From Tubiluchus corallicola (Eukaryota; Priapulida; Priapulimorpha; Priapulimorphida; Tubiluchidae), in contig JAQGDQ010001898.1 in NCBI GenBank assembly GCA_030141605.1, positions 1 to 21,784 on the forward strand: a stretch of 21,784 nt of DNA, read 5' to 3'. The first letter of the stretch is position 1. Each line of letters opens with the position of its first letter. Both the position numbers and the translations under genes were made by a program. The notes under the pieces are model-generated. The model saw only the letters and a program-made list of their open reading frames with translations, searched no databases and was not told where the DNA came from. Shown one piece after another: positions 8,800 to 16,391 of this stretch.

Positions 8800-9026
8800 G
8801 AAGATATTGAGCCAGTCACTGTCCAGCTCGCCATCGGTTCTCAACTGTCCTTGAAACATTTCGAGTTTTAAGAAGGCTTCCCGCATTGCCGTAGTCTGTC
8901 AGTTGTCAACAAGTTCACGTAGTTCTGCCACTCAACAGAGTTCTTTACTTTTTTGTTTTTTGGTAACCGGATATTGTTCGCTTTTTCAAGCCAAATTGAC
9001 TGGAACCGTTACTAATGCGCAAAAAG
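8800..9026 (+). other. Candidate CpG-rich first exon ending in a splice donor
   Basis: This block has about ten CpG dinucleotides in an otherwise CpG-poor AT-rich region. It ends with ATG CGC AAA AAG (9015-9026) followed by GTATGTG, a strong donor. The ATG is followed by four phase-0 codons (M-R-K-K). The likely partner is the acceptor TTTTGTGCAATAG ending at 9685, which also reads in phase 0. The transcription start is not known; the left boundary given is only where CpG density rises. The CpG-rich character continues into the presumed intron to about 9200. Supported by signals only, with no homology. Confidence 0.28.
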
Positions 9027-9211
9027 GTATGTGTAGTCTTCTAATCAGCCTACGTTAACGTTGTAGTTTGAAACGTTTTGAACTGTTACTTAGTCCTACT
9101 GCAATAACTTGTACTGCGTAGGATGTTCGCGCTTGCTCGACAGCCCGTTATGCGCCGGGGTGCCGTGTAGAAACGCTTTGTCGTGTACTACAGCACCGCT
9201 TATCTTGCCAC

Positions 9212-9496
9212 ATGCTGTGTACAGTGAGGCGGTACTGGTACACAGAGATATCTGCAAGCACGAATGTATCACGTAGTGTTGTCATGTGCGGGCTAAAGTA
9301 TGTCATTTGGATTGCTCACATTTTCATGACTGAGAAAGTTTTTATTACTTGTCGATATTCGGTAATTTATGGCAAAACGTATTCAGAGATTACTAGATTA
9401 CATGTCTTCTCTTGTGTGTTTGTGCCTGTTTTGGTAGTGCTTCAATGGTACTATTCACCCAATGTGCAGTGTTATGAAAAATTGCTTTCTCGGTAA
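9212..9496 (+). CDS. Unrecognised 94-codon ORF ending at a donor-like site
   Basis: ATG at 9212 to TAA at 9494-9496, 94 residues with several Cys and a hydrophobic part (VFSCVFVPVLVVLQW) near residues 69-83. The stop overlaps TCG|GTAAGTG (donor GT at 9493-9494), so it could also be an exon that splices before the stop. It has no recognisable domain. If the exon model 9026 to 9686 is right, this would lie inside the intron. It is not repeated in the second copy at 19727-20867. Chance is likely. Confidence 0.13.
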   Translation: MLCTVRRYWYTEISASTNVSRSVVMCGLKYVIWIAHIFMTEKVFITCRYSVIYGKTYSEITRLHVFSCVFVPVLVVLQWYYSPNVQCYEKLLSR

Positions 9497-9685
9497 GTGT
9501 ACAACAACTTAGATTTCAATGAGTGCTAGACGTTCATTTTTTTACTAATTATCGGCGATTCGAGAAGTGTGGTAGAGCTGTAAAACTTTGCAATTTGTAA
9601 ATGAGCCTAATACATGAATCAACTGATCGCTTTCCTAACTAGCAATTAAAGCAGGTGGATTTCTGCTTCACATTTTGTGCAATAG

Positions 9686-9889
9686 ATGGCAGCAGCTGCA
9701 TCCTATGTGCGAACCATCTTTGTCAGCATTTTCTACATCGTCTTTCTATCATTGGTGGTTTTCAGTTTCAGTGATTTGCCTTATATATACCAGTTGTCAT
9801 GTCAGCCTGCAGAAAATATTTTTTCCGCTAAATGCTCAGTGCTTGGCAGCCTTGCCTACATCTTCAAAAATGAGGATTCTCTCTTTTAG
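9686..9889 (+). CDS. Candidate small membrane or secreted protein, 67 codons
   Basis: ATG GCA GCA GCT at 9686 to TAG at 9887-9889. The peptide has an Ala-rich start (MAAAASYVRT), then a strongly hydrophobic run of about 20 residues (residues 11-28, including IFYIVFLSLVVFSF), then a short polar tail with two Cys ending KNEDSLF. That layout suits a signal peptide or signal anchor. The ATG follows an acceptor-like TTTTGTGCAATAG and a branch-point-like CTAAC about 40 bp upstream. It can be joined in phase 0 to M-R-K-K of the upstream exon-like block, which would add positive charge before the hydrophobic run. An overlapping 80-codon frame begins with TTG and is ignored. No family was recognised. 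An identical copy lies at 19842-20045, but the duplication is recent, so identity is not evidence of selection. Confidence 0.25.
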   Translation: MAAAASYVRTIFVSIFYIVFLSLVVFSFSDLPYIYQLSCQPAENIFSAKCSVLGSLAYIFKNEDSLF

Positions 9890-10234
9890 CAAAACCGGAC
9901 CCAATCTTAAACTGTAGGTCAAAACAATTTACTTTTTAAAGGGACAGGGAGCATTGAAAAGAAACATACTATTTTTTCAAAAATAACTTACGTGAAAGAA
10001 TTATTTCCACACAAATACAATTTCACGTTCGCACCACGTGTTCTTCGCTGTTACATGTTTTTCGCCATTTGCTAGTTAGATGGGCACTAGCGCCTGCATT
10101 GCAAAAATGCACAAAAACAAGTGATCTACGTCTCAGTTCAGATGTGTTAGTTTGTGACGAACTACACACGTTCGACAGCTCATGGGTGAGCACAGTGGTA
10201 AATTTGAAATTTGAATTTTTAGCTTAAAACTTGC

Positions 10235-10430
10235 CTAGTTTTAGTACGACACACTGAATCTCTTACACTAGCACTGTACTTCAATTTTCGCTTTTGCAAA
10301 TACGCGCAACACGTTTGTGGAATATTTTTGCTGCTGACAATTATGTTAGTTTGTGATGTCATTAATACATGGGCTCGACTGCTGTTAATTAATTTTCCGT
10401 TCTATTATTTAATTATCAGAAACGCTTTTG
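10235..10430 (+). repeat. Dispersed repeat family D, copy 2
   Basis: Homologous to the reverse complement of 4165-4355 and to 20390-20530. Shared words: GCACTGTACTTCAATTTT, ATACGCGCAACAC (partly), ATTATGTTAGTTTGTGATG, CAGAAACGCTT. It lies in the divergent middle of segment R. The related word GTTAGTTTGTGACGAAC also appears about 200 bp upstream (near 10146), hinting at an internal duplication. An ORF at 10328-10522 begins with TTG rather than ATG, and its reading frame breaks in the other copies. Confidence 0.7.
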
Positions 10431-10773
10431 CAGTATTAATCATGTTAAACTGTTTACTTTTTATCGGACTTGAAAATGGGGTAGTATATGAAAAATCATC
10501 CTGTCTTCCTTTAAACTTTTAATAAGTATTACTAAAATTGATAAGGACACCTTATACGTGCACATTTACGCCCTAAGGCCAACGTAATGGTTGAATTAAT
10601 GACCATGTTTACCTACAGAACTTATAATTGCCTATAATAAGAACTTTCTAGTAGAAGTGGCTAGACAAGCACCATTCTACGAGGATCACATTTCTTTATG
10701 TTACTATATTAGCAACACTAACGTTCTTTTCACAAAAAAGGCTCAAACAATTTAGTATTTCCACTTGGGAATG

Positions 10774-10987
10774 AGAGGCAAATTAAAATCAAGTGTATAA
10801 AACAGTCTAGATAGATAAAACAATCAGGTAGAACAGATTCCACGTGTACGTGAGTGACTTCTGTTGTTCTACTGAAAATTTCATTGTCTAATCATCCATC
10901 GAAAATTTCCACTAAAAACTAAGTCTATTATTATTCCTTGAAGGCTGCAAAACTTATACAACTGACATAGCTAACATTTTTCACACG
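10774..10987. other. Unique spacer
   Basis: Sequence between segment R and the pogo-like MITE. It has no counterpart in the second copy, where R is followed directly by the outer inverted arm. Nothing further was recognised. Confidence 0.4.
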
Positions 10988-11458
10988 CGGTCAACCTCGG
11001 ATATAAGGGACACCTCGGGATTCGGAAAAAACCGTCCCTTATATCCGATGTCCCACTTATAGCCGAAGTTGAGTCAGACCGTGGGTGTATCTAGACCTGT
11101 ACTTTTCTGTACTTGTACACATATTTTTATGGATTATTGCTACACATTCAGTGCAAACGGTATGTAGGAAGCTCCTTCAGTGATGCGAGATGTATGTGAC
11201 CGTGGAAACCGAGCTGTTCGAAGGCCGAGCTTACGAAAAATTCAGGTTAAAAATCGATCAATTTCACTTTGATCATAGGGTCCCTTATATGCGAGGTAAT
11301 TTACCTGGGTTTCTATTATGCGGGACCTGAAGATGTCGTCCCTTATAACCGAAAGTCCCTTACATACGAAGATTTTTACATAGGAAAAACATTACGAAAA
11401 ATCTGGACCGGTGTTGGTGGTCCCTTATAAGCGAGTACCTTATACCCGAGGTTGACTG
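10988..11458. mobile_element. pogo/Tigger-like MITE with inverted ends
   Basis: The left end reads CGGTCAACCTCGGATATAAGG; the right end on the minus strand reads CAGTCAACCTCGGGTATAAGG, 19 of 21 identical. The right end is followed by TA (11459-11460). Ends of the CAGTCAACCTCG type with a TA target suit the pogo/Tigger branch of Tc1/mariner. Inside are repeated CCCTTATA-NNCGA motifs near both ends (around 11035, 11281, 11340, 11421), a known style of subterminal transposase-site repetition. There is no transposase ORF in the 471 bp. The left TA is not intact, probably through mutation. Confidence 0.65.
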
Positions 11459-11529
11459 TATACTGAAAAAAACCTTAGTTCACAGAACTCTTGCTTCGTG
11501 AAAATGTAGTGTATTGAATGTAAAATTGC

Positions 11530-11562
11530 ATGGGCCAATCAGAGCTCAGTTTTTTAGGCCAA
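11530..11562 (+). promoter_or_regulatory. Two CCAAT boxes
   Basis: GGCCAATCAGAGC (CCAAT near 11533) and GGCCAATTCTC (near 11558) lie directly upstream of a CpG-rich block with a splice donor. Tandem CCAAT boxes just before a CpG-rich first exon are a common promoter arrangement in animals. Confidence 0.3.
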
Positions 11563-11729
11563 TTCTCTCGAGCGTGTAACCTGTTCTCGTAGATTCGAGG
11601 GCAGTGCGTTCTCGGCCATGTTCGGCTTCGGATTCATTTTGTTTTTCTCTTCTTGGTTGCTGTTATTAAAGTCAGTCGTGATTCAGTCATTTTTGGTTTA
11701 ACCCCTTGGTTTGCATCTCGACTCAACGC
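11560..11729 (+). other. Candidate CpG-rich first exon with splice donor
   Basis: About a dozen CpG dinucleotides in 170 bp, in contrast to AT-rich flanks. It ends AACGC|GTAAGTG, a very good donor (GT at 11730-11731). It contains the 27-codon ORF at 11618-11701. The outer inverted arm starts about 40 bp past the donor, so any following exon would lie in or beyond the inverted structure. No downstream coding exon was recognised; a non-coding transcript is possible. Confidence 0.28.
11618..11701 (+). CDS. Small hydrophobic ORF, 27 codons
   Basis: ATG at 11618 (context GGCCATGTT) to TAA at 11699-11701. The peptide is strongly hydrophobic (MFGFGFILFFSSWLLLLK and a short tail), like a lone membrane segment or signal. 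It lies entirely inside the CpG-rich exon-like block, where it could be an upstream ORF or a micropeptide. No homology is known to me and the length gives little statistical weight. Confidence 0.15.
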   Translation: MFGFGFILFFSSWLLLLKSVVIQSFLV

Positions 11730-11939
11730 GTAAGTGTCAGCTATAAACTGTTGCTAAGTGTTTCATTTTACTGTTTTTCTTTCTCTTCTTTCTTTTTATA
11801 ATTTTCTTTAGTTAATTATGAATCCTCGCTATCATAGCTATCAATTGCTATCAATATAACGGGTTTCAACTTCCACATTGTGCATCTGATCTTAATTACA
11901 CAGGCTCAACTTTCATCTACCCCCCACCCCTGACTCCAT

Positions 11940-12180
11940 AAAACGATTAAAAATGTAAAATTTTTAAAAAAATTATGTAATGTAATACGTGTTATGTCAG
12001 TTTTGTAATGTCAAACGTATAAATAATGTAAATGTAATGAGTGAAATTTATGTAATGTAAAGCATGTTTCTGTTAATTGTGTCATGTCAAATGTGTATAT
12101 AGTGTAAAATATGTCATGTAAAATTTAATGTACTTTTGTAATATTGTTTTGTAAAAATATTTTAATATTGTGTTTGTAAA
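11940..12180. repeat. Degenerate ATGTAATGT low-complexity tract
   Basis: The words ATGTAATGT, TGTCATGTAAA and TGTAATGT recur irregularly through this stretch. A reverse-complement version lies at about 21370-21600 in the right outer arm. It looks like an old simple repeat and has no coding frame. Confidence 0.6.
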
Positions 12181-12344
12181 TATGTTCATTTATTGTATAT
12201 AATTAGCTCCTAGTTTTGCACTTTAGTTTTTTTAATATGCACTGGACGCATTTGTCTTGAACAGTTTTGTTATTTTAACATTACGCTGAGGCTTACTCAA
12301 TTTTATTATAATGAGTGAACCATTTTAATGACAAATAAAAAATT

Positions 12345-12351
<7 letters not shown>

Positions 12352-12411
<60 letters not shown>
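12352..12411. repeat. (TA)n microsatellite, left arm
   Basis: About 30 uninterrupted TA units. It is mirrored at 21137-21198 in the right outer arm. Confidence 0.97.
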
Positions 12412-12414
<3 letters not shown>

Positions 12415-12686
12415 GACGGCATCACAGTATTATGGTGTTATTTACTTCAACATCTGGTGGCATTAATTACATAAAGTAATGTATGATAACTAAAATGTAC
12501 CACTTTTTCATACACAAATATTCACAGTACTTTCATGCGTCCAAGCCTTTAATTTACACGCTCATAAGGTCGCCATTTAAATAGACAAACTAATTTAAAG
12601 ACAACACGTATTTTAGAAATTTCATCGTTTATCGAAATCGTATCGCAAATTTTTGTATCAGTGCCCATCACTTATTTGTTTACATT

Positions 12687-13235
12687 TGTATGTTACCTAA
12701 ATTTGAATTTTAGATAAATTTCTATTTATACTTTGTTGCCATGGCAATTTTAATACGGCTTGCCTTTCTGCTTAGCTTAATTATGCAGCACTCGAAAGCT
12801 GATGTCCTTCTTGATATTGATGGTTGCGGCGAGGACTGAACCTAGCGCTTTTTCGAGGCTAATCCTCTAAGATGAGATGCGGCGTTCCAGCTTTCACAAC
12901 TCTCTCTCTCAACTGTGTAAAAGTAATATAACTGTTTCAATATTCTGTTGATAGATGGCGCCACAAGGGCAAAATTATTACTGAGCAAGTGCTGATAAAG
13001 GGTTATTTATTTTTAGTATTAATTTGGAGTGACAGTGTTATCACCAACTCTTATCGTAAATTACCTGTTTCAACAGGTGTAGTAATTAAGCTAACATTCA
13101 CAGTAAGGCAGTGTAAACACCTGTGCATCCATTTTCTATGTATTCCTCTTAGCTCTTACTTGTGAGGTATTAGGAAGGTAATCAGATGGTGTAATTGACG
13201 TAATAATGTAGACACTCTCAAATTATTTATTTTGC
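12687..13235. other. Left-only segment between outer and inner arms
   Basis: This sequence has no counterpart on the right side, where segment R copy 2 occupies the matching place. It includes a GC-richer part (about 12800-12900) and GATAGATGGCGCCAC at about 12950, a motif often seen in invertebrate repeats. No ORF of note was seen. Confidence 0.5.
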
Positions 13236-13490
13236 TAATTTCTCTTGTTTGAAAACTAATAAATAAGTAGGACAGTAGTTAGTTCATTTTGCAGCATTTT
13301 GTACATTAAATTGTGTGTATATATTTTTTAAATTGATCAAAGATGGCAGCACCATACAGTTCTCTCTTCTAATTTCTCCTTATTGAAAACTAATAAATAA
13401 GTTGGACAGTGATTAGTTCATTTTGCAGCATTTTGTACATTAAATTTTGTGTATATTTTCTTAAATCGACCAAAGATGGCAGCACCATGC
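13236..13490. repeat. Two-copy tandem duplication, about 130 bp
   Basis: Copy 1 (about 13236-13357) and copy 2 (about 13370-13490) share AATTTCTC, GAAAACTAATAAATAAG, GGACAG, TTCATTTTGCAGCATTTTG and end with AAAGATGGCAGCACCAT. The left inner arm begins inside copy 1, so the right arm has just one full copy of this unit. Confidence 0.85.
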
Positions 13491-13801
13491 GTATAGCTTA
13501 GTAAACACAAGGACTTGCCTTTGCGAAGTGGCTGTAACTGTAATTTTTAATTTACGGATTTATTTGCTTATTGGTCAATGTTAGTGTATTTAAGATAGAT
13601 GAGTAAAATACAACTTAATGCTGATAATTTATTTTAATTAATTAGCCTTTTTAATATGCACCTTACTTATCTTGCACAGTTCACACCGGTCGGAAAGGTG
13701 TAATGTTTAATTTTTTCATTTAATTTTCATCACATCAATTTGAATAATAAATACAGTCTAATTTGTTGAAGAAATAAGGTGTCGAAAAATTGTGAATCAG
13801 T

Positions 13802-13814
13802 CGGGACTTGAACT
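13802..13814 (-). other. Relic RNA polymerase III B-box-like word
   Basis: On the minus strand GAGTTCAAGTCCC matches the tRNA B-box consensus GGTTCAANNCC except at the first base, and can form a T-arm with one mismatch. No A box or cloverleaf was found. It could be a fossil of a tRNA-derived SINE or chance. The mirror copy is at 19264-19276. Confidence 0.15.
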
Positions 13815-14844
13815 CGATATCTTGCAGACGTGGAGATGTTTGTAAATTTCGAAATTTTTTTCTGCGATGTTTGCGATTTCTACTCGTGGGAATTTTGTTA
13901 TTTTTCGTTTGTTTAGCGCGACTTATTTTACTTAAGTAAAAATATTTTACTTATTTTTAAACTTTTTAAATTTGGATTCTAGTACTAACAATTTAATTCT
14001 AGAACAAATCTATTCCGTTTAAGAATTTTCAAAAAAAAAAAATTATTTAACAAATTATTTAAAATGCAAATTTCATTATTAAATTTTGATCTAAATTAAA
14101 CATGGAGTGATTTTAATTGTTCAGTTTTTAATTGTTTAGGTTTTCAACGATGTTTCATCTGTTGTTGGGAGATTTGTAATTAATGTAGCAGATTTTTGAG
14201 ACGCTCGGTTTACTGTTCCTTATATTAAAAAATAACATATAATATTATTTAACATAAGCTTGCTATAAAATATGATATGTCAGGTTTAGACTGTCAGCTC
14301 TTGTAATTTATTTTTAAATTTTAAATTCAAATTTTAACTGTAGTTGTATCAATTTTTAGAATGGAGTTGTTTCAGCAGTATTAGTTCAAATTCTTATCAC
14401 ATTTTTTCTGCCAGAACAGATTTTTTTAAACTATCGTAGCAAGACTGAAGTACTAAACTACAGGAAACATATAATTAATGTGCAAATAATAAATAATATA
14501 TATTATTATATTAAATGTTTACAATTAATATATTAGTAGAATATTGGTTGACTAATGCAATTCGTTTATACGAAACACTATAATGTAGAAAACATATTTA
14601 TATAATGTAAATGCAAAAGTTTTTTACATCTGTATTTTAAACAGTGGAAGTTTATGTATTCTACCCCAAGAATACTTTTTAAGGCTTTTTATGCTAAAGG
14701 TAAATTGAAAAACAGAGAAAATCAAGCTTACCTTCCAAAAGAACCGTTTAATTCCAATTTCAGGCAAGTGTAATGAGTGAGTAACTGCAGTGAGTGTTTA
14801 GCTATAAAGTTAAGCGTTTAGCAAGGCAAGTGAGTAAGCTTGTG

Positions 14845-15206
14845 TGAGCCTCGGGGGTCAACAAATGACTTGTTAGACTTTTGTGAGCTTACAGAGACAG
14901 CAAATGACTAATTGGACTTGTGTGAGCATAAGGAGTCAACAAATGACTCGTTAGACTTTTGTGAGCATACAGAGACAGCAAGTGAATAGTTGGACTTGTG
15001 TGAGCCTAAGGAGTCAGCAAATGACTCGTTAGACTTTTGTGAGCATACAGAGACAGCAAATGAATAGTTGGACTTGTGTGAGCCTAAGGAGTCAGCAAAT
15101 GACTCGTTAGACTTTTGTGAGCATACAGAGACAGCAAATGAATAGTTGGACTTGTGTGAGCCTAAGGAGTCAGCAAATGACTCGTTAGACTTTTGTGAGC
15201 ATACAG
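14845..15206. repeat. 39-bp satellite (A/B dimer, 78 bp), left arm
   Basis: Alternating 39-bp units, one with GACTTGTGTGAGCCTAAGG and one with GACTTTTGTGAGCATACAG, form a 78-bp dimer repeated about four times. Because 39 is 13 codons, the minus strand stays open (14908-15276, 122 codons) with a Ser-rich 26-residue repeat, including SVCSQKSNESFADSL. That frame begins at GTG, not ATG, so it is not a credible gene. The same satellite is inverted at 17928-18303. Confidence 0.93.
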
Positions 15207-15284
15207 AGACATTATTGGAAAGTTGGAAAGGATTAATTTCACAGCTTCTGGCACCTCTTGGTCTTACAGATGACACAAAACAAA

Positions 15285-15431
15285 ATGGCGACCAACAACC
15301 TATTTTCAGTTCGTCTAGTTTTCAAGAGAAAATATCTCAGAAGTAGAATTACACTGACAAGAAATGGACAAAGAGAAAAGAGACATTATTGGAAAGGGCT
15401 AATTTCACAGCTTCTGGCAACTCTTAGCTAA
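15285..15431 (+). CDS. Repeat-borne basic ORF, copy 1 (48 codons)
   Basis: ATG GCG ACC at 15285 to TAA at 15429-15431. The peptide begins MATNNLFSVRL and is rich in Lys and Arg (FKRKYLRSR, QREKRHYWK). It spans nearly one tandem unit. Related frames follow in the next two units. No family was recognised. The ATG lies in the recurring word AAAATGGCG, so translation is possible but unproven. Confidence 0.15.
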   Translation: MATNNLFSVRLVFKRKYLRSRITLTRNGQREKRHYWKGLISQLLATLS

Positions 15432-15437
15432 AACAAA

Positions 15438-15665
15438 ATGGCGACCAACAACCTATTTTCGGTTCGTCTGCATTTCAAGAGAAAATATCTAAGAAAAAGA
15501 ATTACACTGGCAAGAAATGGACAAAGAGAAAAGAGACATTATTGGAAAGGGTTAATTTCACAGCTTCTGGCACCTCTTAGCCTTACAGATGACCCAAAAC
15601 AAAATGGCGACCAACAACCTATTTTCAGTTCGTCTAGTTTTCAAGAGAAAATATCTCAGAAGTAG
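15438..15665 (+). CDS. Repeat-borne basic ORF, copy 2 (75 codons)
   Basis: ATG at 15438 to TAG at 15663-15665. The first 48 residues resemble copy 1 with a few changes (LH for LV, RKR for RSR). Because this unit lacks the early stop, the frame runs on into the next unit in a shifted frame and ends SSSSFQEKISQK. The C-terminal part is therefore a read of the same DNA in another frame. Confidence 0.15.
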   Translation: MATNNLFSVRLHFKRKYLRKRITLARNGQREKRHYWKGLISQLLAPLSLTDDPKQNGDQQPIFSSSSFQEKISQK

Positions 15666-15780
15666 AATTACACTGGCAAGAAATGGACAAAGAGAAAAGA
15701 GACATTATCGGAAAGGGTTAATTTCATCGCTGTTTGTATTGCGGTTTGTCAATTTCGGTGTAACAACACAGACACAATAA
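15604..15780 (+). CDS. Repeat-borne basic ORF, copy 3 (58 codons)
   Basis: ATG GCG at 15604 (an in-frame ATG also lies 15 bp upstream, at 15589) to TAA at 15778-15780. The first 41 residues match copy 1 closely, with RITLARNG as in copy 2. The end is unique because the tandem array stops at about 15736. Confidence 0.15.
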   Translation: MATNNLFSVRLVFKRKYLRSRITLARNGQREKRHYRKGLISSLFVLRFVNFGVTTQTQ

Positions 15781-16213
15781 TTTCCTGCAACCACACAGCA
15801 ACGTAATGTTTTCTCATCAGCTGCCAGGCTATTTGTTTTAACGTATCTGTAAAAATAATAGCATCGCTGGCGCTTGGAAAATGTGTCAACATTCTGGCGC
15901 TTAGTCCGTGGCTATGTGTACACGAATGCCATACCAATGAACTACGTTGTTTGCCCATCTATGCGGGCGCTTCTAATTTGAAATAGAAAGTGTTGTTTGC
16001 CGAGACAAATTAGACTGTTATCTTTAAATCAAAACGTATTTATCGCGAAAATATTACAAGCCATCATTATACCTGATGAAAGGAAAGGTCTACAGAAAGA
16101 GGGCCTGGCTGTCGTGACGTTAAAGTGTCGCTGCAACCGACATTGGCAGGTTTATCAGACTGTTTTTGAAGTTGCGATGTTCGTGTTAAGCAGATGAAAT
16201 CAATGGATAAAAA
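15737..16213. other. Unique loop sequence
   Basis: It has moderate GC and several CpGs at 15840-16170. A 66-codon frame at 15997-16197 begins with TTG, not ATG, and no acceptor clearly precedes it. No gene was recognised. Confidence 0.4.
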
Positions 16214-16215
16214 CA

Positions 16216-16391
16216 TGGTCTAACTTTGCAATCTGTATTTTACTCAAAATCATAGTCTCATAGTCAATCCACATTGGTTTAACTTTGCAATCTGTATTTT
16301 ACTCAAAATCATAGTCTCATAGTCAATCCACATTGGTTTAACTTTGCGATCTGTATTTTACTCAAAATCATAGTCTCATTGTCAATCCACA
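16216..16391 (+). repeat. 59-bp tandem triplicate
   Basis: AACTTTGCAATCTGTATTTT starts at 16222, 16281 and 16340, a period of exactly 59 bp. Each unit also contains CATAGTCTCATAGTCAATCC. Copies are nearly identical (one CAATC/CGATC change and one TCATAG/TCATTG change), so the expansion is recent. Confidence 0.93.

Larger units (their letters stand above)
9571..10773 (+). repeat. Segment R, copy 1 (about 1.2 kb direct duplicate)
   Basis: Begins GGTAGAGCTGTAAAAC and ends CACTTGGGAATG. The same segment is found in the same orientation at 19727-20867. Identity is close to complete over about 9571-10165 (one A/G change seen, near 9650) and over 10510-10773. The middle 10165-10505 is clearly more diverged. 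The difference in length (about 62 bp) comes from 10175-10295. It carries the small ORF at 9686-9889 and a family D repeat at about 10235-10430. Confidence 0.93.
11769..12686 (+). repeat. Outer inverted arm, left copy
   Basis: The reverse complement of this segment is 20864-21776, matched along its length with only small indels (paired coordinates sum to 33550 at the inner end and 33546 at the outer end). It includes degenerate ATGTAATGT repeats (11940-12180), a (TA)n tract and, near its inner end, the hAT-like word GTGCCCATCAC. The match extends about 15 bp past that word (to 12686), so the break is not at the hAT-like end itself. It has no open frame of note. Confidence 0.93.
13351..15206 (+). 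repeat. Inner inverted arm, left copy (about 1.86 kb)
   Basis: Reverse-complement match to 17928-19729. Paired coordinates sum to 33080 at the outer end and 33149 at about 14851; the 69-bp difference is one insertion/deletion, with about 14612-14682 present on the left only. Identity over the non-satellite part looks very high. The arm has two domains: a unique AT-rich part (13351-14840) and, at its inner end, a 39-bp satellite (14845-15206). At 15207 it passes into a different repeat through the shared word AGAGACA. Confidence 0.93.
15207..15736 (+). repeat. Tandem repeat of 153-174 bp, about 3.3 copies
   Basis: Units begin AGACATTATTGGAAAG at 15207, 15381, 15534 and 15700 (spacings 174, 153, 166). 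Each full copy contains CAAAATGGCGACCAACAACC. The array lies in the loop of the inverted structure and has no copy on the right side. The unit lengths are not all multiples of three, yet the ATG frame within each unit stays open for about 48 codons or more. Confidence 0.9.

Noticed and set aside
9675-9917. 80-codon frame overlapping the 67-codon ORF (and its copy at 19831-20073)
   Set aside because: It starts at TTG; the overlapping frame has a real ATG and a signal-like hydrophobic run.
10073-10088. hAT-like TAGTTAGATGGGCAC inside segment R
   Set aside because: A single motif without a partner end or target duplication.
10328-10522. 64-codon frame in segment R copy 1
   Set aside because: It starts at TTG, lies in dispersed family D, and the frame breaks in the second copy.
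8387-12676. A full-length 4.3-kb hAT element between AATGATGGGCAC and GTGCCCATCAC
   Set aside because: Flanking 8-bp duplications do not match, no transposase lies inside, and the right-hand motif belongs to a duplicated arm that continues past it.
15146-15346. 66-codon frame across the satellite/tandem repeat junction
   Set aside because: It starts at TTG and joins two unrelated repeats.
15997-16197. 66-codon frame in the loop
   Set aside because: It starts at TTG, has no splice support and no recognisable features.
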